64,000 nucleotides of DNA from Chryseobacterium sp. KACC 21268 (lineage in GTDB: Bacteria; Bacteroidota; Bacteroidia; Flavobacteriales; Weeksellaceae): positions 2,232,001 to 2,296,000 of the forward strand of contig CP117875.1 in assembly GCA_028736075.1 (NCBI GenBank). Reading direction: 5' to 3'. The notes under the pieces were generated by a model. It saw only the letters and a list, made by a program, of their open reading frames with translations, was not told the origin of the DNA and searched no databases. Both the position numbers and the translations under genes were made by a program. Shown here in pieces: positions 1-9,251 of the stretch. Position 1 is the stretch's first letter. Every line of letters starts with the position of its first letter.

Positions 1-105
1 GATGCAAATGAAGTTAGTAATCTGGTGGTATTTTTAGCCTCTGATGAATCATCATTTCTCACAGGGACAGAGCAGGTCATAGACGGCGGAATGAGCATTC
101 AATAG
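1..105 (+). CDS. C-terminal end of a short-chain dehydrogenase/reductase (partial)
   Basis: An open frame enters from the left edge and stops with TAG at 103-105. Its 34 residues include the run [19 protein letters not shown], the classical C-terminal signature of FabG-like short-chain dehydrogenases, where the final GxxxxVDGG loop closes the nucleotide-binding fold. Only the last helix and strand are in the window, so the substrate cannot be inferred. The nearby AraC regulator and flavin reductase suggest that this is another AraC-plus-oxidoreductase locus like those at 44-55 kb. A hairpin terminator follows 35 bp downstream. Confidence 0.85.
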   Translation, partial: DANEVSNLVVFLASDESSFLTGTEQVIDGGMSIQ

Positions 106-139
106 TTCATTGTTTGTTGCTAAATATTACTTTTTTTTT

Positions 140-171
140 AATAGCGTCACTTTGATAAAAGTGGCGCTATT
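140..171 (+). terminator. Rho-independent terminator after the SDR gene
   Basis: AATAGCG at 140-146 pairs with CGCTATT at 165-171. The stem continues through CACTTT/AAAGTG around a GATA loop, with one mismatch, and is followed by TTATTT. A T-run also precedes it. Its position directly after the dehydrogenase stop supports termination of that transcript. Confidence 0.7.
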
Positions 172-318
172 TATTTGGTCTAACAATTTTTCTCAGACAA
201 TCGATCTGTGATAGTAGTCTCCGTAAAATTGTGCTAAAACTTACTACTTCTGTATCAACAAACTATTATTTAAAATTCGAACTTTGCACTGTAAACAAGA
301 TGGAACAATTTGCAGATT

Positions 319-1216
319 ATGAAACATTATAAAGACATAAGCACTTTCAACAAGGATATCGGAGTGGAAAGCCCGGAACATCCTTTGTTCAGCGTAACCT
401 TTGGTCACAAAAGTGATGGTGGAATTGAGGATATTATTTTCAGTGCCGATTTTTATATTATTTCTTTTCAGACATTTATTTCAGGAGATATTACTTACGG
501 GAAAAAAGAATTTGACCATCAAAGAGGGAAGATGACTTTTTTTCGGCCTAATCAAACGGTTACCTTTAAAAATGTAAAGGCGGAGGATGGCTGCTTTTTG
601 ATAGCGGTCAAAGAAGATTTTGTTTCCGGCACCTTTCTGTTCAGTGAATTGAAGAACTATGGTTATTTTGATTATGAAACCAAGGAAGCTCTGTATCTTA
701 CGCCTAGTGAGGAAGATATCATCTGGAATCTTGCGCGGACTATGCACAAAGAATCCTACAATAACACAGATGATTACACCAAACAAATTCTTCTGGCGCA
801 TCTTGGAACTTTATTGACGTATTCTCAGCGATTTTATAAAAGACAGTTTATCAATCGCATTGAAGCGACTGGTGCTTATGCCGGAAGATTTCAGCAGGAG
901 CTTGATAGATACTACAATGAAAGAATAGTAAGTCAGGCAGGCAGGTCTTCCAACGGTTTCCTATATGGCAGAGAAACTTAATCTTTCTTCCCGGTATCTA
1001 AGTGACCTTCTCAAACAGGAAACGGGTAAAACAGCAATCGAGCTAATCCATATGTACCTCATAAAAGAAGCAAAAAATCTATTGATTGAAGGAAAAATGA
1101 ATATTTCTGAAATTGCATTTTCTTTAGGATTTGAAAATTCCAATTATTTCGCAAGGCTTTTCAAAAAAGAGGTAGGTGTGTCGCCAAATGCCTTTAAATA
1201 TAGCGGTCTAAATTAA
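319..1216 (+). pseudogene. AraC-family transcriptional regulator, frameshifted by a CAGG repeat
   Basis: Two overlapping frames together give one AraC regulator of about 300 residues. The first (from ATG 319) carries the N-terminal domain with ESPEHPLFSVTFG, matching PKPEHPLVSFIS and SGPEHPLVSLID of the intact paralogues at 45724 and 52698. The second carries the HTH domain (SSRYLSDLLKQETGKTA, ISEIAFSLGFENSNYFARLF). The break lies in three tandem CAGG units at 934-945. Removing one unit gives SQAGLPTVSYMAEKLNLS, the continuous family sequence. As written the protein stops at 981 without the DNA-binding domain. A TTG at 310 could extend the start, but ATG 319 fits the paralogues. It may be a dead gene, a phase-variable gene or a sequencing error; the sequence alone cannot separate these. 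Confidence 0.85.
934..945 (+). repeat. CAGG x3 tetranucleotide repeat causing the frameshift
   Basis: Three exact CAGG copies occur in the linker between the N-terminal and HTH domains of the AraC gene. Two copies would restore the frame exactly. Tetranucleotide tracts in coding regions are classical slippage sites, although three units is short for frequent switching. Confidence 0.8.
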
Positions 1217-1322
1217 TTTTTTTTTCGTGAAATTCTTTACCTGCAGGCAACTGGGGTGAGCTGCGCTTTTGTCTTAATCAAGTTAAATATCAATTAGTAA
1301 TAAGAGTTTAAATTAAATTATA

Positions 1323-2450
1323 ATGAATACAGAAACACAACAACTATTCGAACCTTTTTCTTTTAAGAAAGGAATCAAAGTCAAAAACCGAATTGCAATG
1401 TCACCTATGACAACTTGGTCCAGCAATGATGATTATTCCGTCGCAGAAGAAGAGATCAGGCACTACGAGGCGCGTAGCGGAAATGTCGGTTTGGTCATCA
1501 CTGGCTGTACAAGAGTAATGGCAAATGGAATTGGTTTTACCAATGAATATGCAGCTTACGATGATTCCTTTTTACCAGGTCTCAAAAAGCTCGCGATTGC
1601 TGCGAAAAAGGATGGCGCACCCGCCATACTTCAAATCTATCACGCAGGTAACAAGGCAGTGCTGGATTTGATCCCAGATGGTACTTCTGTCAGCGCAAGT
1701 ACTGTCGCCTTGGCACCATCTGCATTGTATGCTGGCGGGGTGGAATCACGGGAATTGACAAATGATGAAATTCTGGAAATGATAAAGGCCTTTGGTGAGA
1801 CGACGCACAGAGCTATCAAGGCTGGCTTCGACGGAATAGAATTACACGGCGCTCACGGATTCCTTTTGCAGAATTTCTTTTCACCCTATTACAATCAGCG
1901 GACAGACCATTGGGGCGGAACAACTGAAAAAAGAATGAACTTTGCATTGGAAGTTATAAAAGAGGTAAAGGAAATCATTGCAAAATATGCTGACCGTCCG
2001 TTCCTTATTGGCTTCAGGATATCACCGGAAGAGCCGGAAAGTTATAGGGTAAGAGATATATTCCCATTGATCGATAAGCTGGTCAGTTCTGGCATTGACT
2101 ATCTCCACGTATCTCTAGCGGATCTGCTACATCAGAAACCGGTGGGTGAAGAAAGTGGTGATTCAACGATACTAAGTTTGATACTTGATCACGTTGACAA
2201 CAGAATTCCTGTAATCTCAGCAGGCGGTATCAAACAAGGTGACGATGCGGTAAAGGCGATCAATATGGGACTATCTCTGGTTGCCGTTGGACACGGATTG
2301 ATTATTAATCCTGATTGGGTTGAACTTGTAGCAAAAGGGGACAAGACCAATGAGGTTCTAAATCTTTCGAAGGCCGACGAGCTTGCTGTTCCAAAAAAAC
2401 TTCAGGCTTTTATCAAAGTTGCGACAGGTTTCTTTAAAGTAGTTGATTAG
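1323..2450 (+). CDS. NADH:flavin oxidoreductase, old yellow enzyme family
   Basis: This is a 375-residue FMN-dependent ene-reductase of the OYE family, a TIM barrel that reduces activated C=C bonds of enals, enones and quinone-like or nitro compounds with NAD(P)H. Supporting motifs are the N-terminal FKKGIKVKNRIAMSPMTTW, GFDGIELHGAHGFLLQNFFS (containing the paired His residues that bind the substrate carbonyl), SPYYNQRTDHWGG and ISAGGIKQGDDA near the phosphate-binding end. The length is normal for the family. It lies 107 bp downstream of the broken AraC regulator on the same strand, and paralogues of that regulator elsewhere in the window adjoin reductases, so it is the likely target. The exact substrate is unknown. 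Confidence 0.9.
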   Translation: MNTETQQLFEPFSFKKGIKVKNRIAMSPMTTWSSNDDYSVAEEEIRHYEARSGNVGLVITGCTRVMANGIGFTNEYAAYDDSFLPGLKKLAIAAKKDGAPAILQIYHAGNKAVLDLIPDGTSVSASTVALAPSALYAGGVESRELTNDEILEMIKAFGETTHRAIKAGFDGIELHGAHGFLLQNFFSPYYNQRTDHWGGTTEKRMNFALEVIKEVKEIIAKYADRPFLIGFRISPEEPESYRVRDIFPLIDKLVSSGIDYLHVSLADLLHQKPVGEESGDSTILSLILDHVDNRIPVISAGGIKQGDDAVKAINMGLSLVAVGHGLIINPDWVELVAKGDKTNEVLNLSKADELAVPKKLQAFIKVATGFFKVVD

Positions 2451-2520
2451 TAATTGATCTTACATAATTTAATTTAAAGAATATTTTAAATAGATAGGGA
2501 CGAAGTAGTGAACCGTATTT

Positions 2521-2555
2521 TTTAAACCTTGCATCATAAAGTTGCAAGGTTTAAA
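2521..2555. terminator. 13-bp perfect inverted repeat, probable bidirectional terminator
   Basis: TTTAAACCTTGCA at 2521-2533 is the exact reverse complement of TGCAAGGTTTAAA at 2543-2555, with a 9-nt loop. It follows the OYE gene by about 70 bp and is AT-flanked on both sides. Confidence 0.6.
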
Positions 2556-2657
2556 AATATAATTTGATAAGAGATTTGAAGTGTCTTAACTACTGCAATT
2601 ATTTTTGACTAAAATCAAATAATATCTAATTATTTATTATTAATATTAATAAAAATA

Positions 2658-2685
2658 AAAGCCCATTCAACAGGGAATGGACTTT
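2658..2685 (-). terminator. Terminator of the 1014-aa secreted protein gene
   Basis: Read on the minus strand, AAAG-CCATTC pairs with GAATGG-CTTT with a single mismatch and is followed by a T-rich run (TTTTATTTTTATT). It lies 22 bp past the stop codon of the minus-strand gene ending at 2708. Confidence 0.75.
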
Positions 2686-2707
2686 AACACAAATAAAAAT
2701 GAATGAA

Positions 2708-5700
2708 TTATTTTTTAATCACTTTAAACGATTTTTCACTTCCGTTTTCCATTTGAAGTTTGATAACGTACAATCCGGAATTTAAGTTCGAGAGGTCAAT
2801 TGCAGAAGAAGCAGCAATAGATTTAATTTGTCTTCCTGCAGTATCAAAAACTGAAATAGATTTTGCACCTTTCACATCCGAGATATTCAGGATATCAGTT
2901 ACAGGATTTGGATACACAAAGACTTTTGATTTGCCAATTTCTGTTGTCGCCAAAGTTGCATCTGCCAATACATTTAAAGTATAATCTTCTGCCTGGCCGA
3001 AGTTTCTGGCTATGTCACAAGGATTTGTAAAATTGCTTGTTGCCAGTGGAGCGGAATATGACCATTCTTTTTTGATACGCATTCTCGTTTGTCCCAATTT
3101 CGCATCAGAAGGGATAGCGATGTTTCCTAAAGCTGTCTTACCATCCTCACCAGTCGAATTGTCTATGAATAGAGATCCATCTCCAAAATAAACTTCTCCA
3201 GCATCATTCAGGCTTCCATTCTGATTCCAATCAACGAAGACGACAAAGAAAGATTTCTTTCCGTCATTGGAATCACTTTTTCCTGAAACAGTCAATTCTG
3301 ACGTAGTTCCTGCTTTTACTTGTCCGGTAATATTGGTGAAATTTTCATAGGCAGATGTTCCATTCAAAACGGCACTACTGGAATTGTTGATTCCTCCAAA
3401 AGTAATGTTGGTGATAGGCTCAACGGTCGGAAATAATGGCGTACAGAATGCAAAATCGTTGGTTGAGAAAGTGATTTCCTGACATCCAGTTGCATCTCCG
3501 ATATTGTTTGTGGGTATTACTCTTAGATAGTATGTTTTATTCCTATCCAGATTCGCAACATAAGATAAGCCTGTGACAATAGTTCCATTGACAAGTTCGG
3601 AACCTCCTGCAGTGTTACCCAAATATACTTTGTAATTTGTTGCATTGTTGGCGGCAGGCCAGTTGATTGTTACTGGATTAGGAGCTACACTTATTGATGA
3701 ATTGGAAGGAACTGTGATGGTCGTGCAATCTGGCGCAACTGTCGGTGCAGCGTAAGTAAATTCATAAGCGCCAAGATCCGGTGTTGCGGCATTTCTTGTT
3801 GTGCCGGCAAAGTCGGTCGTAAAATTTTCGATGTTAGTGCCTTTATTATCCAGAAGTTCGTTCGCTGGTGCGCTTCCATTGATCTTAAGGAAATCCGCGT
3901 CGGTTCCGGAAACTGATAAAAACTGTGGTACTAGACTGATAGAGTTTGCTTCGCGAGTTGATACTAAAGTTTTGAAATCTTCCAGGTTGTACTTTGTAGT
4001 TCCATTGAAATAAACAAAACCATTGACGCCAACTGCAAAATCGTTGTTATCCGATGTCAAAGCATAATTCTCCAAATTGACTGCGGATGTTCTCCTGAAT
4101 GCACTTGTTGTGCCCGTGCCATTGGGAGTAGAAGTGTTTACAATAATGTTGTTTCTAAGGCTTAGTGCGCCATTGGTCGCATTGACGTTATAAGCGTGCA
4201 GTATTCCTGTTGAGCTGAAATTCGTACCATTCGATACAGCATTTAAATTCACAGTATTGTAATAGACGTTCAATTTGGAAGTTGCTCCAGTTGCAGCAAG
4301 GTTGATCCCTGCCAAACTTACACTTGTCCCATTTGCGGTAGGTGTTTTCACATCAGAGATCAGATTATTGAATATGTTGGTTGTAGTATTGGCTGTAGAA
4401 CCACCAACATAAAGTCCATAGGCATTTCCTCCATTTCCATTTGAAACAATATCGCTGATCTTATTATTAGAAATATTGGTGCTAAGAGCTGTCCCGCTCA
4501 GATAGATAGCACTCGCATTGGAAAACGAGCCTGATGTTGATAGATTTCTGACAATATTATTGGTGATGTTGGAAAATGTTCCCGTGGTAGAAGCATACAA
4601 TCCTTGAACGGTATCGACACCATAGATAGAAATGTCATTACCATTAGCAGTAAGAGTTCCACTTGCATTCTGAACATAAAGTCCATAGGCGGCACTTCCT
4701 CCATTGAAACTTCCTGTTCTAACTTTTATGATATTACTGTTTGCAGTCAAGTTCATTCCTGATGAATTCGCATATATTCCATAATGCTGGGTACCAACAT
4801 TATTATCAGCATTTCCAAATGCATTAATTACATTGTTGTTTGTCGTAAATGTAGCGTTTGTTCCCGAAACAAATATTCCCACAGTTCCTTTTCCGTTCAG
4901 TGAAAAGTTGATGGTGTTGTGGGAGACATTCAGGTTATTTTGAGCTGTATGATTGAAGCCGTAATTGTTATTGACATAGGCACCACCTGCAACGCCGCCA
5001 ATATCCGACAATGTATTTCCTGTTGCTGCGGAAGATCCTCCAATATCATTTCCCTGATCAAAAAGCGTGTAAGGAGCTGGCGCAAAAGTATAACCAGCAA
5101 ACATAATAGCGGAGCCCAATGATTTTTCAATCGTATTGCTGTAGATTTTGTTGTAACTATGTGTGCCTTCCAAAGTTGCAGGGTTCACTGCCGTGCCTGT
5201 TGCACTTTGATGTGCAAAATAGATTCCGATCGCTGTGTTGTTGAAGTTTCTTAGGAATGTTACTTTGCTGTTTTTGATGGTGTTGTAATTACATCCATCT
5301 GTGCCAGTCAGATTGTAAAAAGCAAAACCCCGCTCATTGAGAGTGACTGCTGTTGTATTGGCTGTATTTTCTTTTAAGTCAATTCCATCAATGGTCATAT
5401 GATCTACGCCGGAAAATTTAAAGATTGCATCCACAGTGGTCGACGTTCCCGTATTTCCTGTAAACAAAGGATTAGCTCCTGAACCATTTTTTTGAATGAC
5501 CAAAGGATTTGCTGACGATAGAGTGGCGTTTAATACAGTGCTTCCCAATTGAAATCCACCTGCCGGTGCTGTTTCTAAATAACCTGCTGGTATGTTCAAT
5601 GTTACGCCTCCAGATCCTACACCTTTTGTATTAAGATCAGCAAAGGCATCGGATAGGGTAGTGTAATCGGTGCCGATCGTTTTTGATCCTGTAACCTGGG

Positions 5701-5752
5701 CTGATGCTAATGCTCCAAGCGCTATTAAGCTAGTTAATAAAATTCTTCTCAT
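2708..5752 (-). CDS. Secreted T9SS-sorted protein: parallel beta-helix, FN3, GEVED
   Basis: This 1014-residue surface or secreted protein starts with a signal peptide (MRRILLTSLIALGALASAQ). Residues about 30-660 are rich in N-I-x-N-N and N-T-I repeats (NNLISDV, NNIVRNL, NNKISDI), the pattern of a right-handed parallel beta-helix such as pectate-lyase-like folds. A fibronectin-III-like stretch follows at about 680-790. A GEVED domain at about 800-930 has WNQNG, DAGEVYFG and GQAEDYTLNV. The tail from about 940 (VFVYPNPVTDILNIS to FKVIKK) is a type A T9SS sorting signal. Export through the outer membrane is therefore expected. No catalytic residues could be assigned, so it could be an adhesin or a carbohydrate-active protein. 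It has its own terminator. Confidence 0.9.
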   Translation of the reverse strand: MRRILLTSLIALGALASAQVTGSKTIGTDYTTLSDAFADLNTKGVGSGGVTLNIPAGYLETAPAGGFQLGSTVLNATLSSANPLVIQKNGSGANPLFTGNTGTSTTVDAIFKFSGVDHMTIDGIDLKENTANTTAVTLNERGFAFYNLTGTDGCNYNTIKNSKVTFLRNFNNTAIGIYFAHQSATGTAVNPATLEGTHSYNKIYSNTIEKSLGSAIMFAGYTFAPAPYTLFDQGNDIGGSSAATGNTLSDIGGVAGGAYVNNNYGFNHTAQNNLNVSHNTINFSLNGKGTVGIFVSGTNATFTTNNNVINAFGNADNNVGTQHYGIYANSSGMNLTANSNIIKVRTGSFNGGSAAYGLYVQNASGTLTANGNDISIYGVDTVQGLYASTTGTFSNITNNIVRNLSTSGSFSNASAIYLSGTALSTNISNNKISDIVSNGNGGNAYGLYVGGSTANTTTNIFNNLISDVKTPTANGTSVSLAGINLAATGATSKLNVYYNTVNLNAVSNGTNFSSTGILHAYNVNATNGALSLRNNIIVNTSTPNGTGTTSAFRRTSAVNLENYALTSDNNDFAVGVNGFVYFNGTTKYNLEDFKTLVSTREANSISLVPQFLSVSGTDADFLKINGSAPANELLDNKGTNIENFTTDFAGTTRNAATPDLGAYEFTYAAPTVAPDCTTITVPSNSSISVAPNPVTINWPAANNATNYKVYLGNTAGGSELVNGTIVTGLSYVANLDRNKTYYLRVIPTNNIGDATGCQEITFSTNDFAFCTPLFPTVEPITNITFGGINNSSSAVLNGTSAYENFTNITGQVKAGTTSELTVSGKSDSNDGKKSFFVVFVDWNQNGSLNDAGEVYFGDGSLFIDNSTGEDGKTALGNIAIPSDAKLGQTRMRIKKEWSYSAPLATSNFTNPCDIARNFGQAEDYTLNVLADATLATTEIGKSKVFVYPNPVTDILNISDVKGAKSISVFDTAGRQIKSIAASSAIDLSNLNSGLYVIKLQMENGSEKSFKVIKK

Positions 5753-5865
5753 AGTTGTTTATTATGTAATTGTAATATTCGTCTAAATATCATTGAATGT
5801 TTATGATATTTTTATTTTTAATGCTAAAATATTATGTATTTCGTAAGTGTGAATTTTTGAAAGAA

Positions 5866-5895
5866 AAAGCTGCCTAATTTTACTTAGACAGCTTT
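5866..5895 (-). terminator. Terminator of the 1051-aa secreted protein gene
   Basis: AAAGCTG at 5866-5872 and CAGCTTT at 5889-5895 form the stem, extended by CTAA/TTAG with one mismatch. On the minus strand the hairpin is followed by TTTCTTTCA. It lies 33 bp beyond the stop codon of the gene ending at 5928. Confidence 0.75.
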
Positions 5896-5927
5896 CCTAT
5901 CTTCATTTTTACTTGAAATTGATATGA

Positions 5928-8900
5928 TTATTTTTTGATCACTCGGAAAGATTTGGTTGTTCCATCTTCCAAAGAAGCTTTGAAAATGTAAACTCCTGTC
6001 GGAAGTTTATCAGTAGAAACTTGTCCGTTTGACATATTAGGTTTCAATTGCTTCACCTTTTGTCCAGACATACCAAAGATCTCTATACTTTCAACTTTTT
6101 TAGTAGAATCGAAGTTTAATACATCTTTCACAGGATTTGGATAGAATTTGAAGTCTTTTCCAGTGATCTCACTTGTGGCAAGATCAGAAGCTGTACAAGT
6201 ACCTTTCAATTCGTAGACAAAATCACTTCCTGTTGGTGACGAATTCCAAGCGCCATCCTCAAACAACATCATTGGTTCACCGATTACGCCTGACGTAGAT
6301 GCTTCCCAGCCAATTGCATCGGATTCCATAGACATCCAGTATTTACCAGCTTCCAGGACAACTTCCTGATTCAATTTGACTTCATATTTATGAGCCCAGT
6401 ACGGTAATGGTAGCCATTGTGTACCCGTGGTATCATCTACAATTGAACTGCCTACTGCTAAAAGTTCTTCTCCGGGTTGTCCATTGTCATCCTTGTAGAA
6501 TTTGAAACTGAAAGAAGTGGCAAAATTTACTGTAGTTGGAAGCACTGACTTAATAGTAAACTTAGTTCCGACAGGCACATCTATATCTACAGCAGCGACT
6601 CCAATCCAGCCTTCTTCTTTATTATTGGATGGTACTTCCTTACCACACGCATTAGGATCAGTCACATAAATCATAGAAGTTGCATAGCTGCCATCAACAG
6701 GATTAGTTACTCTGACCTTAGCAATACCGGAAGCAAGTCCTGTTACTAATCCGTTGGAGTTCACTGATATAAAGTTATTTCCTTCTACAACTGACCAATT
6801 TACATTTGTAGTAATGTTTCCATTTAATTTTGCCTCCAACTGAACTGTTTGACCAATCAAAATCTGAGTGTTCTGCCCTTGGACAGCACCTACTGTCAAC
6901 GGCATCGGCATACAATTTCCAACAATCGCGAAGGCGCCATTGAATCCGCCATCATTCGCAACAATCCATCCATTGCCATCTAACCTATCCTGGTAAAAAT
7001 CAGATCCTAACTCTTCACTTACCGTAGCATCCCAAAATACTGAAGAACCATCTTGTCCTGTAGCCGAAGGGCTTAACCAATAAGTACCTTCATTAAAAGA
7101 TACTGGTTGAGAAAGGTAGAATTCGACCTCGTAATGAGCGAGACCAGCAATGTACTCTTTAAGGTATTTTTGACTTGTAGGCACGACATTTAAGACAGAT
7201 GCTATTTCTTTCCCTGGCTGGCCATTGTTTTTGGTGTCTAGAAATTTGAAATCAAAAGAGCCTAGGGCTGAGGTATCTGAGGATATAACGTTGAGTCTAA
7301 TTTTTGTCACTTCAAATTTGCTTCCTGCCGGAACAATGAAGTCATCCGCGCCTTTACGGACGTTTTTTGTAATGGTCAATCCTGTACCAAAGAAATTAGT
7401 ATTAACCGCTTGTCTGCATCCATTTTTGAAAACATCTACACGGATCTCATCATATAATGCACTCTTTGTATCAGTAGCGCGAATGACAGCAAACCCTTCG
7501 CCTAAGCCAGTAACTTTTCCAGTTGCATCTACACTTGCAATATTAGCACCTTGTGTAACGCTCCAGTTGACATACTGGTCTGCTTCAACAGGTAAGGTCT
7601 TTGAGATTAACTGCAATGTTCCTCCGATAGAGTAAATCTCCTTAGGAACGTCATCTAAGGTTGAAACTTTTACAGAAGCCGCCGCCACGGGACTATTCTG
7701 ATTGGTAATGGTAACATCAATCTCATCAAAAACTGCAAAATTAAGCGCAGATGTTGCCTTGATCTTTACGATAGCGTTAGAAGCAATTGCTGTAACCAAA
7801 CCAGTTTGGCTAACAGTTGCAAATGTACTTCCTTCCTCAACACTCCAAACTACATCTTGACTTGCATTCGACGGATTCACAACAGAATTTAATTGTAATG
7901 TTCCTTTATCAACATTGATTGTAGCAGGAGCATTGTTCTGTGTGCTTACTTCTAGAGTGGTTGGCGCCACAACGGCCAGATTAAGTTTTTTTACACATAA
8001 TTTCAGCAAAACAGAATCTACATAAGCCAGGTACAGATCACCATTGCTTGTCACAGCCAGTGAATTAAATAAGCCTTGTCCCTGAGATGCATAACCTGTT
8101 CCTACCTGACTCCAAGTGTTAGTCGTCTCATCATAGCCCATCACATAATTTCTAAGCGTGTCTGCATTTTCCCAGTTACTTACGGCTACATATAATTTAT
8201 TGTTTGTGCCAATTGCTATACTTGCATATTTTGTTCTTCCTGGAGAAAAGTTAAGCGGACCTACCTGAGACCAGGCAGTACCATTGAACTTCTTTACATT
8301 CAATTTATTGCCACCGGCAGTGCCAGAAGCATAAGCTACGTAAACATTGTTGTTGCTGTCTGTTGCAAGTGAAGAATAATATTCATCGTTGGTAGGTGAC
8401 GAGGCAAGGTCTGCAACACCGCCAGCTGGCTGCCAGGCATCTGTTGCAGTGGCATTTTGATCGTTCACATATACATGAAGATAACCTGCAGTGTTGAAAC
8501 TGACATATATTTTACCGTCTGTTGTGGAGACCATGTCAACAAAAGCCGGTAGTCCATTAGCAAAACCTGAATTTCCGACTTGTACCCAAGCTCCATTAAC
8601 TAATTTTTTTACCGTTCCATTTGCTTCGTTGTTTACAACAAATAATGTGTTGTTTGCGGAAATAGTCGAGGAATTGTAGTTAATGACCGCATTTGTAACA
8701 TTTGGTAATGATACCCAAGCATTATTTTGAAACACCCTAGCCTGATGCCCTACTTCTGGTGTACCCGCTTGATTTAAAAAATAAGGTACTCCCTGATTGT
8801 TTACCGACAGAGAGTTGTATCCGGCAGTGGTAGTTGTCATCCCTTGATTTCCAACATACGACCAAGAAGTGCCGTTGAATTTCTGTACCGAGCCCTTGAA

Positions 8901-9083
8901 TGCTGCGGCATCGTAGTAGCCTACATATAAATTGTCCTGAAAGTCATTTACCATGGTAAGACGTCCGGCATTTCCGGCAGAGATGCCGGCTGAACTTCCG
9001 ACTGATTCCCATACTTGAGCTCTTGTACTATTAAAAAGTAGTAAGCAGAGCAACGAAGAAAAAAATAATAATGATTTTTTCAT
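5928..9083 (-). CDS. Secreted T9SS-sorted protein with propeller-like and Big_2 domains
   Basis: This is a 1051-residue extracellular protein. A signal peptide (MKKSLLFFSSLLCLLLFNSTRAQ) precedes about 350 residues of repeated W-x-x-VG / LYVAY blades (VQKFNGTSWSYVGNQG, KKFNGTAWSQVGPLN) that look like a beta-propeller. Three bacterial Ig-like (Big_2) modules follow, recognisable by VNWSV...VDATGKVTGLGEGFAVIRA and similar at about 390-460, 480-550 and 745-815. Two related jelly-roll-like blocks (about 560-730 and 820-960) share PAGSKFEVTKIR / PVGTKFTIKSV and NNGQPGKE / DNGQPGEE. The C-terminus (FKFYPNPVKDVLNF to FRVIKK) is a type A T9SS sorting signal. It is probably a cell-surface adhesin or binding protein. 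It shares domain logic and orientation with the gene at 2708 but is separated from it by a terminator. Confidence 0.9.
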   Translation of the reverse strand: MKKSLLFFSSLLCLLLFNSTRAQVWESVGSSAGISAGNAGRLTMVNDFQDNLYVGYYDAAAFKGSVQKFNGTSWSYVGNQGMTTTTAGYNSLSVNNQGVPYFLNQAGTPEVGHQARVFQNNAWVSLPNVTNAVINYNSSTISANNTLFVVNNEANGTVKKLVNGAWVQVGNSGFANGLPAFVDMVSTTDGKIYVSFNTAGYLHVYVNDQNATATDAWQPAGGVADLASSPTNDEYYSSLATDSNNNVYVAYASGTAGGNKLNVKKFNGTAWSQVGPLNFSPGRTKYASIAIGTNNKLYVAVSNWENADTLRNYVMGYDETTNTWSQVGTGYASQGQGLFNSLAVTSNGDLYLAYVDSVLLKLCVKKLNLAVVAPTTLEVSTQNNAPATINVDKGTLQLNSVVNPSNASQDVVWSVEEGSTFATVSQTGLVTAIASNAIVKIKATSALNFAVFDEIDVTITNQNSPVAAASVKVSTLDDVPKEIYSIGGTLQLISKTLPVEADQYVNWSVTQGANIASVDATGKVTGLGEGFAVIRATDTKSALYDEIRVDVFKNGCRQAVNTNFFGTGLTITKNVRKGADDFIVPAGSKFEVTKIRLNVISSDTSALGSFDFKFLDTKNNGQPGKEIASVLNVVPTSQKYLKEYIAGLAHYEVEFYLSQPVSFNEGTYWLSPSATGQDGSSVFWDATVSEELGSDFYQDRLDGNGWIVANDGGFNGAFAIVGNCMPMPLTVGAVQGQNTQILIGQTVQLEAKLNGNITTNVNWSVVEGNNFISVNSNGLVTGLASGIAKVRVTNPVDGSYATSMIYVTDPNACGKEVPSNNKEEGWIGVAAVDIDVPVGTKFTIKSVLPTTVNFATSFSFKFYKDDNGQPGEELLAVGSSIVDDTTGTQWLPLPYWAHKYEVKLNQEVVLEAGKYWMSMESDAIGWEASTSGVIGEPMMLFEDGAWNSSPTGSDFVYELKGTCTASDLATSEITGKDFKFYPNPVKDVLNFDSTKKVESIEIFGMSGQKVKQLKPNMSNGQVSTDKLPTGVYIFKASLEDGTTKSFRVIKK

Positions 9084-9251
9084 AAAAAAGGTTGCATTAT
9101 AAAATTGTGAATAGAATTGGCCTTATTGCCATCACAAATATATATTACAGAGTTACAAATTATGTAATTTGCAAGTCCTCTATTGCTTCCTTTAGAAATA
9201 AAACAAAGTACTCATTAGATACCTCATCTTGATAATCAATAGTTTACATTT

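Noticed and set aside
7225-7635. A 136-codon plus-strand frame opposite the 1051-aa secreted protein
   Set aside because: It lies wholly antisense to a well-supported T9SS gene, has no recognisable domain and reflects the codon pattern of the opposite strand.
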